A DNA stretch of 64,000 bases from Phycisphaerae bacterium (GCA_029260075.1 JAJDDY010000087.1:124001-188000), one strand, 5' to 3'. Shown: positions 24,510 through 33,795, counted from the stretch's first letter. Notes: generated by a model not told the origin, from the sequence alone. Made by a program: numbers and translations.

Positions 24510-26084
24510 GTGCGCACTATTACGATTGCCAACCAAAAGGGCGGCTGCGGCAAGACGACCATCGCCATTAATCTTTCGGCGTCGATCGCCAAGCAGGGTC
24601 GACGGACGTTGCTGATCGATTTGGACCCGCAAGGCCACTGTGCACTGGGGTTGGCCGTCCCTGAAGAGCAGATCGACTTGTCGATCCTCGACTGTCTGAT
24701 GCGACAGATCGATGGCGAACCGCTCGAACTTTCTCGAATCACGTGGCAGATCGCTCCCAACTTCGACCTGGTCCCCGCCCGGGCCAACCTCAACACCCTG
24801 GAACCCACGCTCGGCACACACGACGATGGCGACAAGCTCTTGAGCAAGCTGCTCGATGGTAACGCGAACAGATACGACTATTGCGTGATCGACTGCCCGC
24901 CCCACTTGGGGCTGCTGATGAAAAACGGTCTCCGTGCGGCGGACGAGGTCATCATCCCCGTCGACACGGGTTATTTTTCGCTTTACGGACTCACGCAACA
25001 ATTGGCCACCATTGAAGAACTGAGCGAGCGATACGGGTCGACTCCGATCATCCGGGTGCTGCCCAACCAATACGACGTCCGAACGAAGCTCGCCCGCGAG
25101 ATTCTTGCGGAGTTGCGCAAGCGATTCGGCCACGTGATGTTTGAAACGCTCGTCAATTTCAACACGAAGTTGAAGGAAGGCGCGAGCTACGGCCAACCCA
25201 TCACAGAATTCGCCCCGACCAGCATGGGCGCCCGCGACTTTGAAGCCCTCGCCCGCGAACTACTCACGCGCGAGCCGGTCAAGACGCCGACCCGTGATCT
25301 CATTCAACACGCCGAGCAACTCGCCGCCAACGCCGAACGCCTGCTGGCTACGACCGCAACGCTCGTCGGCAATAAGTCCCAAGCTGCGGCGCTACCGAGC
25401 GTCGCGGATGGCACGGTGACCGCGCCGACGCCGGCCTCATCTGTCCTACCGGTGATCATTGCGGCTGAGGACAAGCCCGCGGTTTCGGTTGAGCCGACGC
25501 GTGTAAGCGTTTCCAATAGAGATCGTTCGACGACGCCACGCCAGTCGCCGGTAACAACTGCTGCGCCGCTGTCTTCGACTGCACACGTAACGGTCAACCG
25601 CCACGACGAACAAGCCCCCGTGTCACAGGCAACGAGTCCACGCGCCGCGAATGCCGCGAATGCCCTTGACCCCACGGCAGAACTACCCGAGACACCGCTA
25701 ACGGGTATGAATCCGGTGTCGCCGATGCCGCGTCCGCCACTGGCCAACACACCGGCCGTTCCGCCGGCCACGCCGGAGGAGATCGACAAGAAAATCGAAG
25801 AGATTTACGGCGTCCGCCAGGATGGAGACACCGTAATATTCCGCAACCGGTCGACGGACGCGACTGAGGTTCAACTTGCCGGGGACTTCAACGACTGGAT
25901 GCCACATACGACGCCGCTGAGACGACTGGTCAACGGCGATTTCGAAGCACGCCTACGACTGCCCATGGGTCGATACCGTTACCGCCTCGTGATCGACGGG
26001 CGATGGTCCCACGATACTGAAAACCCGATGATGGAAACCAACGAGTACGGGGAGCTTAATTCGATTATCGAGGTGGCGAAGTAG
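24510..26084 (+). CDS. ParA-family ATPase fused to a glycogen-binding (CBM48/AMPK-beta-like) domain
   Basis: A 524-residue protein with three parts. Residues 1-260 are a ParA/MinD-type ATPase: deviant Walker A QKGGCGKTTIA (Lys10, Lys15), LLIDLDPQGH and YCVIDCPPHLG. Residues about 260-420 are a low-complexity Pro/Ala/Thr linker. Residues about 425-524 carry a carbohydrate-binding CBM48/AMPK-beta-like fold: VQLAGDFNDWMPHTTPL, then GRYRYRLVIDGRW and NEYGELNSII. The start is GTG at 24510 with AGAGG upstream; the longer frame runs into a repeat-rich zone. No parB partner follows. Its nearest functional neighbours are the chemosensory genes, and ParA-like proteins position chemoreceptor arrays in some bacteria, so a role in cell-pole or glycogen-granule positioning is possible but unproven. 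Confidence 0.85.
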   Translation: MRTITIANQKGGCGKTTIAINLSASIAKQGRRTLLIDLDPQGHCALGLAVPEEQIDLSILDCLMRQIDGEPLELSRITWQIAPNFDLVPARANLNTLEPTLGTHDDGDKLLSKLLDGNANRYDYCVIDCPPHLGLLMKNGLRAADEVIIPVDTGYFSLYGLTQQLATIEELSERYGSTPIIRVLPNQYDVRTKLAREILAELRKRFGHVMFETLVNFNTKLKEGASYGQPITEFAPTSMGARDFEALARELLTREPVKTPTRDLIQHAEQLAANAERLLATTATLVGNKSQAAALPSVADGTVTAPTPASSVLPVIIAAEDKPAVSVEPTRVSVSNRDRSTTPRQSPVTTAAPLSSTAHVTVNRHDEQAPVSQATSPRAANAANALDPTAELPETPLTGMNPVSPMPRPPLANTPAVPPATPEEIDKKIEEIYGVRQDGDTVIFRNRSTDATEVQLAGDFNDWMPHTTPLRRLVNGDFEARLRLPMGRYRYRLVIDGRWSHDTENPMMETNEYGELNSIIEVAK

Positions 26085-26195
26085 TCGGGTCCATCGGACC
26101 GAAGGGCTCCGCCTGCCGCCCGCGAACGTTCACGACCAAGTCCGCACCCGACCTCGCTCGTGCGGCCCGGTCCTGACAAAGGCAGCCTCAACACA

Positions 26196-27077
26196 TCAGG
26201 GCGTACAGTCCGTCGGCGACGGAATGGACGTTACGTCATAATGGCCTGCACGCGTGCCATCGGTTCCGATACGCCGATGGATCGCGCCGCCGGATGGAAT
26301 CTCAGGCGCACAATCCCCGGCCCACTTCCCAACTTCTTCCGCCTGTCCGACGCGCGTAATGGCTCGGGGTGCCCCCCAGCACACAAAGTCGAGGATATTG
26401 GTACTCGTGAAGAAGAAATTCGTCCTGAAAAGAATCACTTCGCCACTGCCCTCGGTCGGGTTGGTTAGGAAGTCGGGCCAACCGACAGTGGCGTAGCCGC
26501 CGGCTGGAACAACTTTCGCCGTAGATACCGGACGGTACTGAAACGGGGCGCACCACCAATATGGCGAGAGGGACAAATCTATGTCACTTTCGGTTGTGTT
26601 GAAGACCTCAATATGCACACCCGGCTTGATTTCAGAAATAATTAGATCGGATCGACCGCCAACCGGCAAACCACTCTGATCGTCAAGAGGTGCCAGCCAT
26701 GGGTCACAACAATCAGGTTCAACGGGCACGGCGCCCGTGAATTTGACCTGAAACGCAGCGAAGGCTTTCAGATCGGTGGTTCCTTGAGACGGACCATCGA
26801 GCGCGGCGATCAACGCAGCAAGATCAGCCAGATCAACCGTGCACGAATTACCCTCGTGGTTCACCGCACCGTCAGTGATCAGGGCATCCGAAGAATTCGT
26901 AGCGGCGGAAGCTACCTTTCGATTATCCTGCGCCGCACCTGACATCGCACCAGACGATGCCACAAGGAATGCTACGGACAACGACTGTCGAAAGATGCCC
27001 GAAGGACCACCGCGAGTCCGGGCGAGCATCCTAAGCGAAACCACGGCAAGACAGACGCGCATAAGTCGACTGGACAT
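26196..27077 (-). CDS. Secreted protein with lamin-tail-like domain
   Basis: A 293-residue exported protein. The N-terminal 50 residues have a basic start and a hydrophobic stretch (SLSVAFLVASSGAMSGAAQ) fitting a long signal peptide. A dockerin-like helix (VDLADLAALIAALDG) lies near residue 90. Residues about 145-265 resemble the lamin-tail domain: SDLIISEIKPGVHIEVFN, then VVPAGGYATVGWP and GEVILF. The ATG at 27077 has GGGAGG eight bases upstream; the longer frame is rejected because it would overlap the cheB start region. It converges on the ParA-fusion gene and is divergent from cheB. Lamin-tail domains often occur on extracellular nucleases or adhesins; no catalytic site is seen here. Confidence 0.7.
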   Translation of the reverse strand: MSSRLMRVCLAVVSLRMLARTRGGPSGIFRQSLSVAFLVASSGAMSGAAQDNRKVASAATNSSDALITDGAVNHEGNSCTVDLADLAALIAALDGPSQGTTDLKAFAAFQVKFTGAVPVEPDCCDPWLAPLDDQSGLPVGGRSDLIISEIKPGVHIEVFNTTESDIDLSLSPYWWCAPFQYRPVSTAKVVPAGGYATVGWPDFLTNPTEGSGEVILFRTNFFFTSTNILDFVCWGAPRAITRVGQAEEVGKWAGDCAPEIPSGGAIHRRIGTDGTRAGHYDVTSIPSPTDCTP

Positions 27078-27201
27078 TACTGGACCTCCCGGGGCACCGA
27101 ATAGGGGAATACCCACAGTATCAGAATCTACCAGGAATGGGAAACAGAAAAACCAACGAAGGGCGCCACTTCCGCAGTCGATAGTAAAAAGAGGTGACCA
27201 T

Positions 27202-28284
27202 TTGATAACGAAACACGGTAGCGACAACAAAACCAAGACGATACGCGCACTCGTCGTAGACGACTCCGTCTTCATGCGCGCGATGCTGCGCAACGCCCTG
27301 GAACAGTCCGAAAACATCGACGTCGTGGGTACCGCTCAGAATGGCCAAGAGGCGCTTACTAAGATCGCGAAGCTCTCGCCCGACGTCATCACGCTCGATG
27401 TCGAGATGCCCGGGTTGAGTGGGTTGGATGTGCTACGGAAGATCATGGAGGACGATCCGCGTCCCGTGGTTATGGTTTCCACAAAGACTCAGCAAGGCGC
27501 CAAAGAGACAGTCGAGGCGCTCGAGATCGGCGCGGTGAACTTCGTCGCCAAACCACTGACCGGATCCAACATCACGATTGAAGGCTTCCAGAAGCATGTT
27601 GTGGAGACCGTCAAAGCCGCCCATTGCGCCAACCGGTCACGGCTCGGATCGCTGTCTGCGGCGATCGCTCGTCCGGTCCACACAAGTACACCGACAGATT
27701 CGATCGTGATTGCCATCGGCATCAGCGCAGGTGGACCAGCCACGCTGCATCGGCTTCTTCCAGCGCTGCCGGACACGCTGCCCCCGATCCTGATCACGCA
27801 ACACATGCCCGCAGACTTCACCGGCCCCTTTGCGGATCGACTGAACAAACAGTGTTCGTTGTCGGTAAAGGAGGCATCCGAGGGCGACGCACTGGTTCCC
27901 GGTCGCATACTCCTTGCGGCGGGAAATCGACACCTACGCCTGAAACGACGTGGCGGTCGCGCTGTGGCTTCGCTCGATAACGGACCGAAGATATCCGGGT
28001 TTCGGCCGTCGGTCGATGCTTTGTTCGGAAGCGTGGCCAAGGTGTTCGGTGCACGCGCGATCGGGCTGGTGTTGACCGGTATGGGCTGTGATGGCGCCGA
28101 TGGCGTTCGAGACCTTAAGCAGGCGGGTGCCAGCACTGCGGCACAAGATCAGGCAACAAGCGTCGTGTTCGGCATGCCTAAAGAGGCAGCCAAGACCGGG
28201 TGCGTCGATCGAGTCGTATCGCTCGAAGAAATTCCCGGCATGCTACTGGAATGGATTTCGACACAAGAACCCGTGTTGCGATAG
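27202..28284 (+). CDS. cheB: Chemotaxis response regulator protein-glutamate methylesterase CheB
   Basis: A 360-residue two-domain protein. Residues 14-130 are a receiver (VVDDS; phospho-acceptor Asp66 in TLDVEMPG; conserved Lys in FVAKPL). Residues about 170-355 are the methylesterase/deamidase domain, with the active-site serine in GISAGGP, histidine in ITQHMPADF and aspartate in GMGCDGADGV. It demethylates glutamates on chemoreceptors, opposing CheR. The start is a TTG at 27202 with GAGGTG five bases upstream; an ATG far upstream would overlap the divergent secreted-protein gene. It is separate from the main minus-strand che run and converges on cheY. Confidence 0.95.
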   Translation: MITKHGSDNKTKTIRALVVDDSVFMRAMLRNALEQSENIDVVGTAQNGQEALTKIAKLSPDVITLDVEMPGLSGLDVLRKIMEDDPRPVVMVSTKTQQGAKETVEALEIGAVNFVAKPLTGSNITIEGFQKHVVETVKAAHCANRSRLGSLSAAIARPVHTSTPTDSIVIAIGISAGGPATLHRLLPALPDTLPPILITQHMPADFTGPFADRLNKQCSLSVKEASEGDALVPGRILLAAGNRHLRLKRRGGRAVASLDNGPKISGFRPSVDALFGSVAKVFGARAIGLVLTGMGCDGADGVRDLKQAGASTAAQDQATSVVFGMPKEAAKTGCVDRVVSLEEIPGMLLEWISTQEPVLR

Positions 28285-28289
28285 AACAC

Positions 28290-28446
28290 TACTGCTCTGT
28301 CACACCTAAAGATACGGGTGCGTCCGATCCGAGCCGCGACCGTGAGGGAGCGTATTCATGCGGTCACGACCGGATTTCAAACGTCCGCTTCCTTACGGTC
28401 GCGGCTCGGTAACCCCGTCATTCTAGCTGTGACAAGGCACTACGTC
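28290..28446 (-). repeat. R2 dispersed palindromic repeat, long form
   Basis: Core 28329-28410, arms GAGCCGCGACCGTGAGGGAG and CTTACGGTCGCGGCTCGG. It sits between the convergent cheB and cheY genes, where its long hairpin could serve as a bidirectional transcription end. The flanks CTGTCACACCTAAAG and TAGCTGTGACAAGG are roughly inverted. Confidence 0.85.
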
Positions 28447-28511
28447 CCCAACACCCACCGCCTGCGCCTATTTGACTGGACGGGATCCGGGGCAGCGTGC
28501 TCGCGCGATCG

Positions 28512-28877
28512 TCAACCGGCCATGACGCGGTGCATCGCTTCCGAGACCCGCTCCTTCTCGAACGGCTTGACCACATAGTCCACCGCACCGAGCTTCAGGG
28601 CTTCCATCAGTGGTTCACGTTGATCGATCGCGGAAATCATCACGACTTTCGCCTGCGGGTCGACATGGCGAAGTTCTTTGAGCGCTTCAATCCCGCTCAC
28701 CTTGGGCATGACAATATCCATGGTGACGACGTCGGGCGAAAGTTCTTGATACATCTTGACGACGTCGCAACCGTCGGAGGCCTCACCGACTACCTCCCAA
28801 CCCATATCCACCAAAATGTTCTTGATCATGTGGCGCATGAACTTCGCATCGTCAACAATCAGCACGCGTGTACTCAC
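28512..28877 (-). CDS. cheY: Single-domain response regulator CheY
   Basis: A 121-residue receiver with acidic pocket Asp9-Asp10, phospho-acceptor Asp54 in VTMDIVMPKVSG, switch Ser in VMISA and Lys104 in VVKPFEKE. It is the last gene of the minus-strand che run. The GTG at 28877 with GGAGT six bases upstream is the best start; an ATG five codons earlier overlaps that ribosome site. It is 50 bp after cheD. Its output target is unknown because no flagellar switch gene is in the window. Confidence 0.93.
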   Translation of the reverse strand: MSTRVLIVDDAKFMRHMIKNILVDMGWEVVGEASDGCDVVKMYQELSPDVVTMDIVMPKVSGIEALKELRHVDPQAKVVMISAIDQREPLMEALKLGAVDYVVKPFEKERVSEAMHRVMAG

Positions 28878-28927
28878 GATACACTCCTTCATCAACGGTT
28901 GGTGAAAAATTCGCAACCGGTTGTTCG

Positions 28928-29455
28928 TCAGATGGTGTCCGGCGTTTCGCCGATAATCTCAACCTGAACCATTCCGCTGGCCGGGTCCAGGAGCATTTTT
29001 CTGCCGCGTTGGCCCCCAACAGCCGAGGCCGCCAATCGGATTTTGTGGTGCGCAAGCCTCGCCGTTACAGACTCCGCATTGCGACGTCCCAAACCGCCAG
29101 CGCGTTCATCACCGAACATGGCGGCCCCTCCGACGATCTTGGCGGCGACCCTCGCCCGCACGCCACCCGCCTCCACGAGTTGCTCAAGCAACAAGTCCAC
29201 GGCCGTATCCGCAAACTTCGCAGGATCACCGGTTCCCTCGGTAGAATCGGGGAGTATCACATGCCCCATTCCGCCGATCTTGGCGACCCTGTCGTACATC
29301 GCGACACCGATGCACGAGCCCAGAACCGTGCGCACCTTATCCGGCGCTTTGACCACGCACATCCCGGCTATTCCGATGGAATGAACCACCGCACCGGCGG
29401 GCGCCACCGGTTCCTGCGCCACGCTCGACTCTACGGTGCTCGGTGATACCGTCAT
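28928..29455 (-). CDS. cheD: Chemoreceptor glutamine deamidase CheD
   Basis: A 175-residue protein. The catalytic triad region is recognisable: Cys in VLGSCIGVAMYD, His in GGMGHVILP, and the later LGRRNAESV segment. CheD deamidates receptor glutamines and, in Bacillus subtilis and Thermotoga, binds CheC to stimulate its phosphatase activity. A tandem CheC-like gene lies immediately upstream, in keeping with that partnership. The ATG at 29455 has GAGGG eight bases upstream. About 25 extra residues precede the conserved core (VAPAGAVVHSIGIAGM). Confidence 0.95.
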   Translation of the reverse strand: MTVSPSTVESSVAQEPVAPAGAVVHSIGIAGMCVVKAPDKVRTVLGSCIGVAMYDRVAKIGGMGHVILPDSTEGTGDPAKFADTAVDLLLEQLVEAGGVRARVAAKIVGGAAMFGDERAGGLGRRNAESVTARLAHHKIRLAASAVGGQRGRKMLLDPASGMVQVEIIGETPDTI

Positions 29456-29544
29456 TCTAAGACCCTCAATTCAATTTCTTTCGGCGCATCCGGCCGCGAC
29501 AAAGTCCAGCGCGACGCTCGCGAACCACCCAATCTACGCACACT

Positions 29545-30735
29545 CTATTTCAGCGAGGAGTCGATCAGGCGCATCGCTGAGGGTGCCGGAAGGAGAAGAA
29601 ACATCCACTCCACCGTTTGGCCATCTACGACGAAATCCGTCTGCGTCAAGAATACATCGTCGCCGACCATCGCTTGCTCCGCGAGGACAGATCCGATCAC
29701 TGCGTCGGGCGCATCGTGAACAAATTGCGGCGCACCGGGAACGATCTCAATGTCGAGCCACGTCGACCAACTGTTCAAGAAAGCACTCCCGATGATGTTC
29801 GCACCCTCTTGCAGGGCTGATTCTTCCAACTCCCCCAACTTCGTTGTCGTTGGGACCGGTTGCTGCAAAATCAAATCAGAGAAGCGCAAGGCGTTGGGAT
29901 TGTTCATGACCAACAGTGCATGTCCGTGCAAGTGCGTTCCCAAGTCGAGGTGCCACGCGAGAATCTCGTCGTCGTCGCGAAAGTGGGCCCCGACGTCGTC
30001 AAGCGCCATACGTACAAAACCTTCTGTCGATATCTTGACGCCGCGCCGGAGCAACTTAGAAATAGCCCGGGAGGCGTCGAACGAACCGTTAATGGCGATC
30101 GTCTGTAACGCCTCGGCACGCACCGATTCCTGGTTGCATCGCGACTCCATTACCGCAAACGACGCGTGCGATGGCAGCAACATGAACCCCCACTCGAAGC
30201 GCTTGCCGTCGAGGAGGAATTCCGTCGACGCGACATAGATTTCATTACCAAAACCCGCAAGATCCATAAGCAACGGGTCGAGAATCGCGCACGCCATGTC
30301 AAAGGCAAAAGACGGAACCCGGGGTTCGATGTGTAAGTCGAGCCACTTCGACAAGCTGTTGGCGTAGGCGGTGCTGACAATATTGCCCGTCTCTTCGAGG
30401 CATGATTGTTCGAGTTCCCCAAGCTGTATCGTTGTTCCGGAGGGCGCTTGCATGATCAAGTCCACGAGCGCCGTCGCAGTCTCTTCGGGAAAGGCGAGTA
30501 ACATATGCCCGGTAACGTCGCCAGCCAACGGAAGATGCACGGCTGCGACCACCGTCTCCGCGTCGCCAAATGCCAGACCGGCGTCGGCGATCGGCACCGA
30601 ACGGAATCCGTTGCAAGTCAACCGAACGCCTCGATGAAGCCACTTGGATAGCGCTCGCGACGCGTTGTAGGCGCCATTGATCGCCACAGTGCGCAATGCT
30701 TCAGTCGGCGCCATTGTCGGAGTTTCGCAACTCAT
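29545..30735 (-). CDS. Tandem CheC/CheX-like phosphatase-family protein
   Basis: A 396-residue protein made of two homologous halves of about 200 residues, each starting TVAING or TIAING followed by a [YF][ND]ASRA[LI]SK motif. Each half carries the CheC phosphatase signature [DS]xxxExxNx22P exactly: Ser111, Glu115, Asn118 and a Pro 23 residues later; then Ser306, Glu310, Asn313 and a Pro 23 residues later. CheC proteins dephosphorylate CheY-P. The start ATG overlaps the cheA stop (ATGA), so translation is coupled. Each half also has a long insertion-like region (FGNEIYVASTEFLLDGKRFEW / VGDDVFLTQTDFVVDGQTVEW) absent from short CheX proteins. A duplication-fusion that joins two complete CheC modules is the likely origin. 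Confidence 0.85.
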   Translation of the reverse strand: MSCETPTMAPTEALRTVAINGAYNASRALSKWLHRGVRLTCNGFRSVPIADAGLAFGDAETVVAAVHLPLAGDVTGHMLLAFPEETATALVDLIMQAPSGTTIQLGELEQSCLEETGNIVSTAYANSLSKWLDLHIEPRVPSFAFDMACAILDPLLMDLAGFGNEIYVASTEFLLDGKRFEWGFMLLPSHASFAVMESRCNQESVRAEALQTIAINGSFDASRAISKLLRRGVKISTEGFVRMALDDVGAHFRDDDEILAWHLDLGTHLHGHALLVMNNPNALRFSDLILQQPVPTTTKLGELEESALQEGANIIGSAFLNSWSTWLDIEIVPGAPQFVHDAPDAVIGSVLAEQAMVGDDVFLTQTDFVVDGQTVEWMFLLLPAPSAMRLIDSSLK

Positions 30736-33700
30736 TGGGTAGCCCCCAAGGCGCTCGGCGCGGGTGTGGCGCACTGAGACGCAGATTCGGCGGCTTGGGT
30801 CGCCTTGGACATCACCGCCGCGACGTCCAAGATCAACGAAACGGTTCCGTCGCCTCGAATTGACGCGCCGGCGATACCGGCCACGTTCTGATAGTTTTCC
30901 GCGATCGACTTGATCACGACATCCTCCTGCCCCACCAGTTCATCGACCACGAGTCCGACCTGTTGGTCGTCCAATCCAATGATCATCAGCGTGAGCTCAT
31001 CGGTGGACCGCGATTCGGTCTGCAATCGCGGCGCCATGGTCTCGAAAACATCTTCAAACCAGGCTAACGGAACGACCCGATCGCGCACGCGCACAACTTG
31101 TCGGCGTTGAATACATTGCACGTCACTGCTTGGAACCGTTATGATTTCCGCTACTGATTCTAAAGGAATCGCGTAGATGCCTTGACCGATGCGCGCGACC
31201 ATGGACGTAAGCACGGCGAGTGTCAGTGGAAGCTTAATGACGATGTGCGTTCCTTCGCCTGGCGTCGAATCGATCTCAATGGTTCCGCTAAGCTTTTCGA
31301 TCTTGTTGATCACGATGTCCATGCCCATGCCACGTCCGGACACTTCCGTCACGGTCTGAGCGGTCGAGAACCCCGGCTTGAGGATGTACTGGATCAATTC
31401 GCGATCGCTCATCGCGTCGACTTGAGCCGGCGTCGCCAACTCTCGTTCGACGACCTTGGCCTTGACACGTTCGATATTTACGCCGGCGCCGTCGTCGATG
31501 ATCTCAATGCAAATACTGTTGCCGCGATGGCAGGACGACAGCGTCAAGATTCCCGTTGGGTCTTTCCCGGCGGCGCGTCTTTCTTCCGGCGATTCTATTC
31601 CGTGATCGACGCTATTGCGGACCATGTGCGTGAGGGGGTCGCCGAGTTCGTCGATCATGCGTTTGTCGAGTTCAGTGGACTCGCCGCGCAATATGAGCGT
31701 GACTTGCTTGCCGTTGCCCTTGGTGATGTCCCGCACGACTCGACGAAAACGCGTAAACAGTGGCCCCACAGGAACCATGCGCGTACCCATAATGCCCTTC
31801 TGGATGCTCTCAGAAACACGCGTCAATCCGTGGAGCGCCTCGTCGAAATCGGTCATCGACGCCCGAAGTTCGTGGACCTGGCGCACAAGCGACCGAATCG
31901 GTTCGAAGTTGATGTTGAGATGGGTCAGACAACTGGTCGCCTCAACCAACGCGCGTTGGCCACGCTTGTCGCTGTTGGCGCCGAGGAAGTCGAGCTTGTC
32001 CCCGAGTTGGGATAGCTGCACGCGGACATCATCGATCAGGTACGCAAGGCTCTTTCCGCTGAACAGTTCATGAAACTTGCCATGAACCTGGGCGAAACGC
32101 GAACGGTTGATGACCAGTTCGCCACCGAGATTCATGAGTTGATCAAGTCGTTCCTGGTCCACACGAATTGTGCTGGGGCTCTTAGCCGCGGCCCGTTCGC
32201 TATCACCTCCGCGGGCCGGAGGCGTGGGGGGCGCTGCGGTTGGCGTCGGGTTGCGTTCGGGCGGAGTCGGCGCAAGCGCCGGTTTCACCGAAACTGGCGG
32301 CGTCGAAGTGGCGTCCGCCGGTTGTGTGACTGCGGTGACGTCAGGTCGGCCCGCCTCCACTGGCGGTTGCGCTGAACCGTCTTGATCGTTCTCGCACGCG
32401 GCGGTCGAGGTACCGACGACATCCTGCGACGCGGCAACAACTTCCACGGACGCCACGGCGTACCGGTCAACGAGTTCTTCGATAGCGTCGGCGTGCGTGG
32501 CTGTCATTAGAACGATTTGAACTTCCGTAAGTTCCGTCTCCGGCGGCAGTGCGTCCAGGTCCGGGTTGCAAGACCGAATCGCACCCTCGTCGCTCAGACG
32601 GTTTTGAATCAGAAACGCCTGTATGAACGACTCTGCGTCGTTCGGCGTGAATGTGAACACGACGGAAAGCAGCGTACCATCGCCCCCGTCCGCCGCGCCG
32701 ACATCACTCGGCGGCGTCGATTCCGCCGCGACGTTCGTCACGGAATCATCGCCGACATCGTCGGCCTGCTGCGCTTCGGTCGCCCCGGCACGCGATTCCT
32801 TAATCCAGGGTTCAAACAGACCGACCAGTTCGTCGGGGGCCACATCCGAGCACTGCCCTTGCTCGAGGCTCTCGGTGACCGCACGCAATCGATCGACGAC
32901 GGTGAATACGGCGTTAACAAGTTGGTCGGCGAGCTCGATGCGTTTCCCGCGGAGGAGGTCGAACACCGTCTCCATCTCGTGCGTCAGTCGGTTCATACCG
33001 AAGAGGCCGACGGCACCCGAGGCACCCTTGATGTTGTGTGCACACCGAAACACGGTGTTGAGCAATTCCGTGTCGCCCGCAGAATCCTCCAGGCGAAGAA
33101 GACCTTGACCGAGTTCGTCAAGCGCTTCGTTGGTCGATTCCAAGAAGACGGCCAACATCTCCGGATCGGACAGTAACTCGTTCCCGATAGCCGCTGGGGC
33201 CTGCGCAGCTTTCGCATCGTCAGTGCCCACACCGCCTATGTCAGACGTAGCCGCATTCGGATCGTCGCCGTTCTGCGGTTTCGATACGTCAGAATCGGAC
33301 GCGGATTCGGCATCAGCAACTTCACGTTTAGCATCGGTCATGGTCTCAGCTACCTCTGGGGACGATGAGTTGAGAATAGTGTTTAGCTCCGCCAGCACAT
33401 CTTCTATTTCGACGGGCGGGCTGGACGAATCACTCAACTCTTCGATCAAACAGCGCAGGCGATCGAATACGCGAAACAATGTCTCAAAGCTGTCCGAAGA
33501 TAGCTGCCGCTCACGACGACGCACCTGGTCGAACAGCGTTTCCATGCAATGCGTTAGCTCTTTGATCTTGTCGAAACCGAACACCGCTGCGAGCCCTTTG
33601 AGACTATGGGCCGCGCGAAACATCTCCGTCATTAACAATTGGTCGGCCGGGTCTTCCAGAGTCAACGGACCGGACGCGGCGCGCGACTCAAATTCCATCA

Positions 33701-33788
33701 AGCCGCTGTCCAACATCTCCAAGTATTCCGGAGATTCGTCGAGGAATCCGGCGAGCAGGTCAGGCGTAATTTCAACTGAGGGCGGCAT
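30732..33788 (-). CDS. cheA: Chemotaxis histidine kinase CheA with two Hpt domains
   Basis: A 1018-residue kinase. Two N-terminal Hpt (P1) domains are present: phospho-His61 in FRAAHSLKGLAAVFG and His251 in FRCAHNIKGASGAVG. A ferredoxin-like segment around 372-455 may be the P2 region; a Pro/Ala-rich linker follows. The dimerisation domain begins IRVDQERLDQLMNLGGELV near residue 545, the ATPase N-box is HMVRNSVDHGIESPEER with DDGAGVN and GRGMGMDIV, and a CheW-like regulatory domain ends the protein. It phosphorylates CheY and CheB in response to receptors. The ATG at 33788 follows the cheR stop by seven bases; earlier in-frame ATG lies inside cheR. Confidence 0.95.
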   Translation of the reverse strand: MPPSVEITPDLLAGFLDESPEYLEMLDSGLMEFESRAASGPLTLEDPADQLLMTEMFRAAHSLKGLAAVFGFDKIKELTHCMETLFDQVRRRERQLSSDSFETLFRVFDRLRCLIEELSDSSSPPVEIEDVLAELNTILNSSSPEVAETMTDAKREVADAESASDSDVSKPQNGDDPNAATSDIGGVGTDDAKAAQAPAAIGNELLSDPEMLAVFLESTNEALDELGQGLLRLEDSAGDTELLNTVFRCAHNIKGASGAVGLFGMNRLTHEMETVFDLLRGKRIELADQLVNAVFTVVDRLRAVTESLEQGQCSDVAPDELVGLFEPWIKESRAGATEAQQADDVGDDSVTNVAAESTPPSDVGAADGGDGTLLSVVFTFTPNDAESFIQAFLIQNRLSDEGAIRSCNPDLDALPPETELTEVQIVLMTATHADAIEELVDRYAVASVEVVAASQDVVGTSTAACENDQDGSAQPPVEAGRPDVTAVTQPADATSTPPVSVKPALAPTPPERNPTPTAAPPTPPARGGDSERAAAKSPSTIRVDQERLDQLMNLGGELVINRSRFAQVHGKFHELFSGKSLAYLIDDVRVQLSQLGDKLDFLGANSDKRGQRALVEATSCLTHLNINFEPIRSLVRQVHELRASMTDFDEALHGLTRVSESIQKGIMGTRMVPVGPLFTRFRRVVRDITKGNGKQVTLILRGESTELDKRMIDELGDPLTHMVRNSVDHGIESPEERRAAGKDPTGILTLSSCHRGNSICIEIIDDGAGVNIERVKAKVVERELATPAQVDAMSDRELIQYILKPGFSTAQTVTEVSGRGMGMDIVINKIEKLSGTIEIDSTPGEGTHIVIKLPLTLAVLTSMVARIGQGIYAIPLESVAEIITVPSSDVQCIQRRQVVRVRDRVVPLAWFEDVFETMAPRLQTESRSTDELTLMIIGLDDQQVGLVVDELVGQEDVVIKSIAENYQNVAGIAGASIRGDGTVSLILDVAAVMSKATQAAESASQCATPAPSALGATQ

Positions 33789-33795
33789 GGTGCGG

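Noticed and set aside
24510-26084. Chromosome partition parAB locus
   Set aside because: No parB gene or parS-like sites were seen nearby and the protein carries a glucan-binding domain.
26839-27201. Extended CheB N-terminus
   Set aside because: It would overlap the oppositely oriented secreted-protein gene and has no similarity to CheB; the TTG at 27202 has a good ribosome site.
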